Below are positions 63,896-64,000 of a stretch of 64,000 nt of DNA, piece by piece (position 1 is the first letter of the stretch; every line of letters starts with the position of its first letter). This stretch comes from Listeria cossartiae subsp. cayugensis (GTDB lineage: Bacteria > Bacillota > Bacilli > Lactobacillales > Listeriaceae), in NCBI RefSeq assembly GCF_014229095.1, contig NZ_JAARZC010000001.1:62001-126000 (forward strand). The letters run 5' to 3'. Both the position numbers and the translations under genes were made by a program. The notes under the pieces were generated by a model. The model was not told the DNA's origin. It saw only the letters and a list, made by a program, of their open reading frames with translations, and searched no databases.

Positions 63896-64000
63896 ATGTC
63901 AAAATTACCAAATTGCCCAGAATGTAACTCAGAATATGCCTATGAAGATCGCGGCTTATTAATCTGCCCGGAATGCGGCCATGAGTGGAGCGCTGTAGCA
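63896..64000 (+). CDS. PhnA/YjdM-type zinc-ribbon protein (partial)
   Basis: The ATG at 63896 (GGAGG upstream at 63881-63885) opens a frame running off the window: [20 protein letters not shown] and onward with C7-x2-C10 and C24-x2-C27, a zinc ribbon at the start of PhnA/YjdM proteins. The former link to alkylphosphonate use is not well supported. Only the first 35 residues are visible. Confidence 0.9.
   Translation, partial: MSKLPNCPECNSEYAYEDRGLLICPECGHEWSAVA

Overview
The window is from a low-GC Firmicute, almost certainly Listeria (L. monocytogenes or a close relative). The walRKHIJ-htrA-rlmH block, the tenA-thiM-thiD-thiE operon behind a TPP riboswitch, an LPXTG internalin-like protein, the tatA/tatC-efeUOB iron locus and the NUDIX-YebC-PhnA end all occur together in Listeria chromosomes. 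No rRNA or tRNA gene, CRISPR array, integrase, transposase or insertion sequence was found.

Layout. 1-8.9 kb: end of an aminotransferase gene, the WalRK cell-wall two-component system with its accessory genes walH, walI and walJ, the surface protease htrA, then 686 bp packed with DnaA-box-like 9-mers before rlmH. 8.9-16.5 kb: a GNAT acetyltransferase, a LysR regulator, a DUF998 membrane protein and a LicR-type beta-glucoside PTS operon. 16.7-36.7 kb: an AT-rich accessory island. Its first half is a defence block: type I restriction-modification (hsdM, hsdS, hsdR), an Mrr-type nuclease, a 1202-residue SF1 helicase, and a McrB-N/DUF3883 protein at the far end. Its second half holds a membrane-protein gene broken by a 32-bp tandem duplication, a lipoprotein gene, and a compact peptide locus. 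36.7-44.7 kb: threonine aldolase, ChbG-type deacetylase, the thiamin salvage operon and an antitermination-controlled 6-phospho-beta-glucosidase. 44.7-49.4 kb: small accessory genes, a decayed polymorphic-toxin cassette with an immunity-like gene, and an internalin-like protein. 49.4-64 kb: acyl-CoA ligase, an exported fumarate-reductase-like flavoprotein, an oxidoreductase, an Hsp70/J-protein pair, Tat translocase divergent from a Fur-controlled iron-uptake operon, NUDIX and YebC.

The most unusual element is the peptide locus at 30.7-35.2 kb. A divergent Rgg-type (peptide-sensing) regulator faces two tiny unannotated ORFs: an 11-residue hydrophobic peptide ending in Gly-Gly and a 20-residue Lys-rich peptide. 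An attenuator-like hairpin follows, then a MccB/ThiF-type E1-like adenylating enzyme, a protein with the M16 zinc-peptidase signature HxxEH...E, and an MFS exporter. The order precursor - terminator - E1 - exporter resembles microcin C operons, and the divergent regulator plus short hydrophobic GG peptide resembles streptococcal Rgg-SHP quorum sensing. I propose it as a candidate peptide-signal-controlled modified-peptide system; this is inference.

Other notable points are the DnaA-box cluster upstream of rlmH, the single PTS/RAT and LicR regulatory sites, and the physical coupling of Tat components with the Tat-dependent peroxidase EfeB under two Fur boxes.
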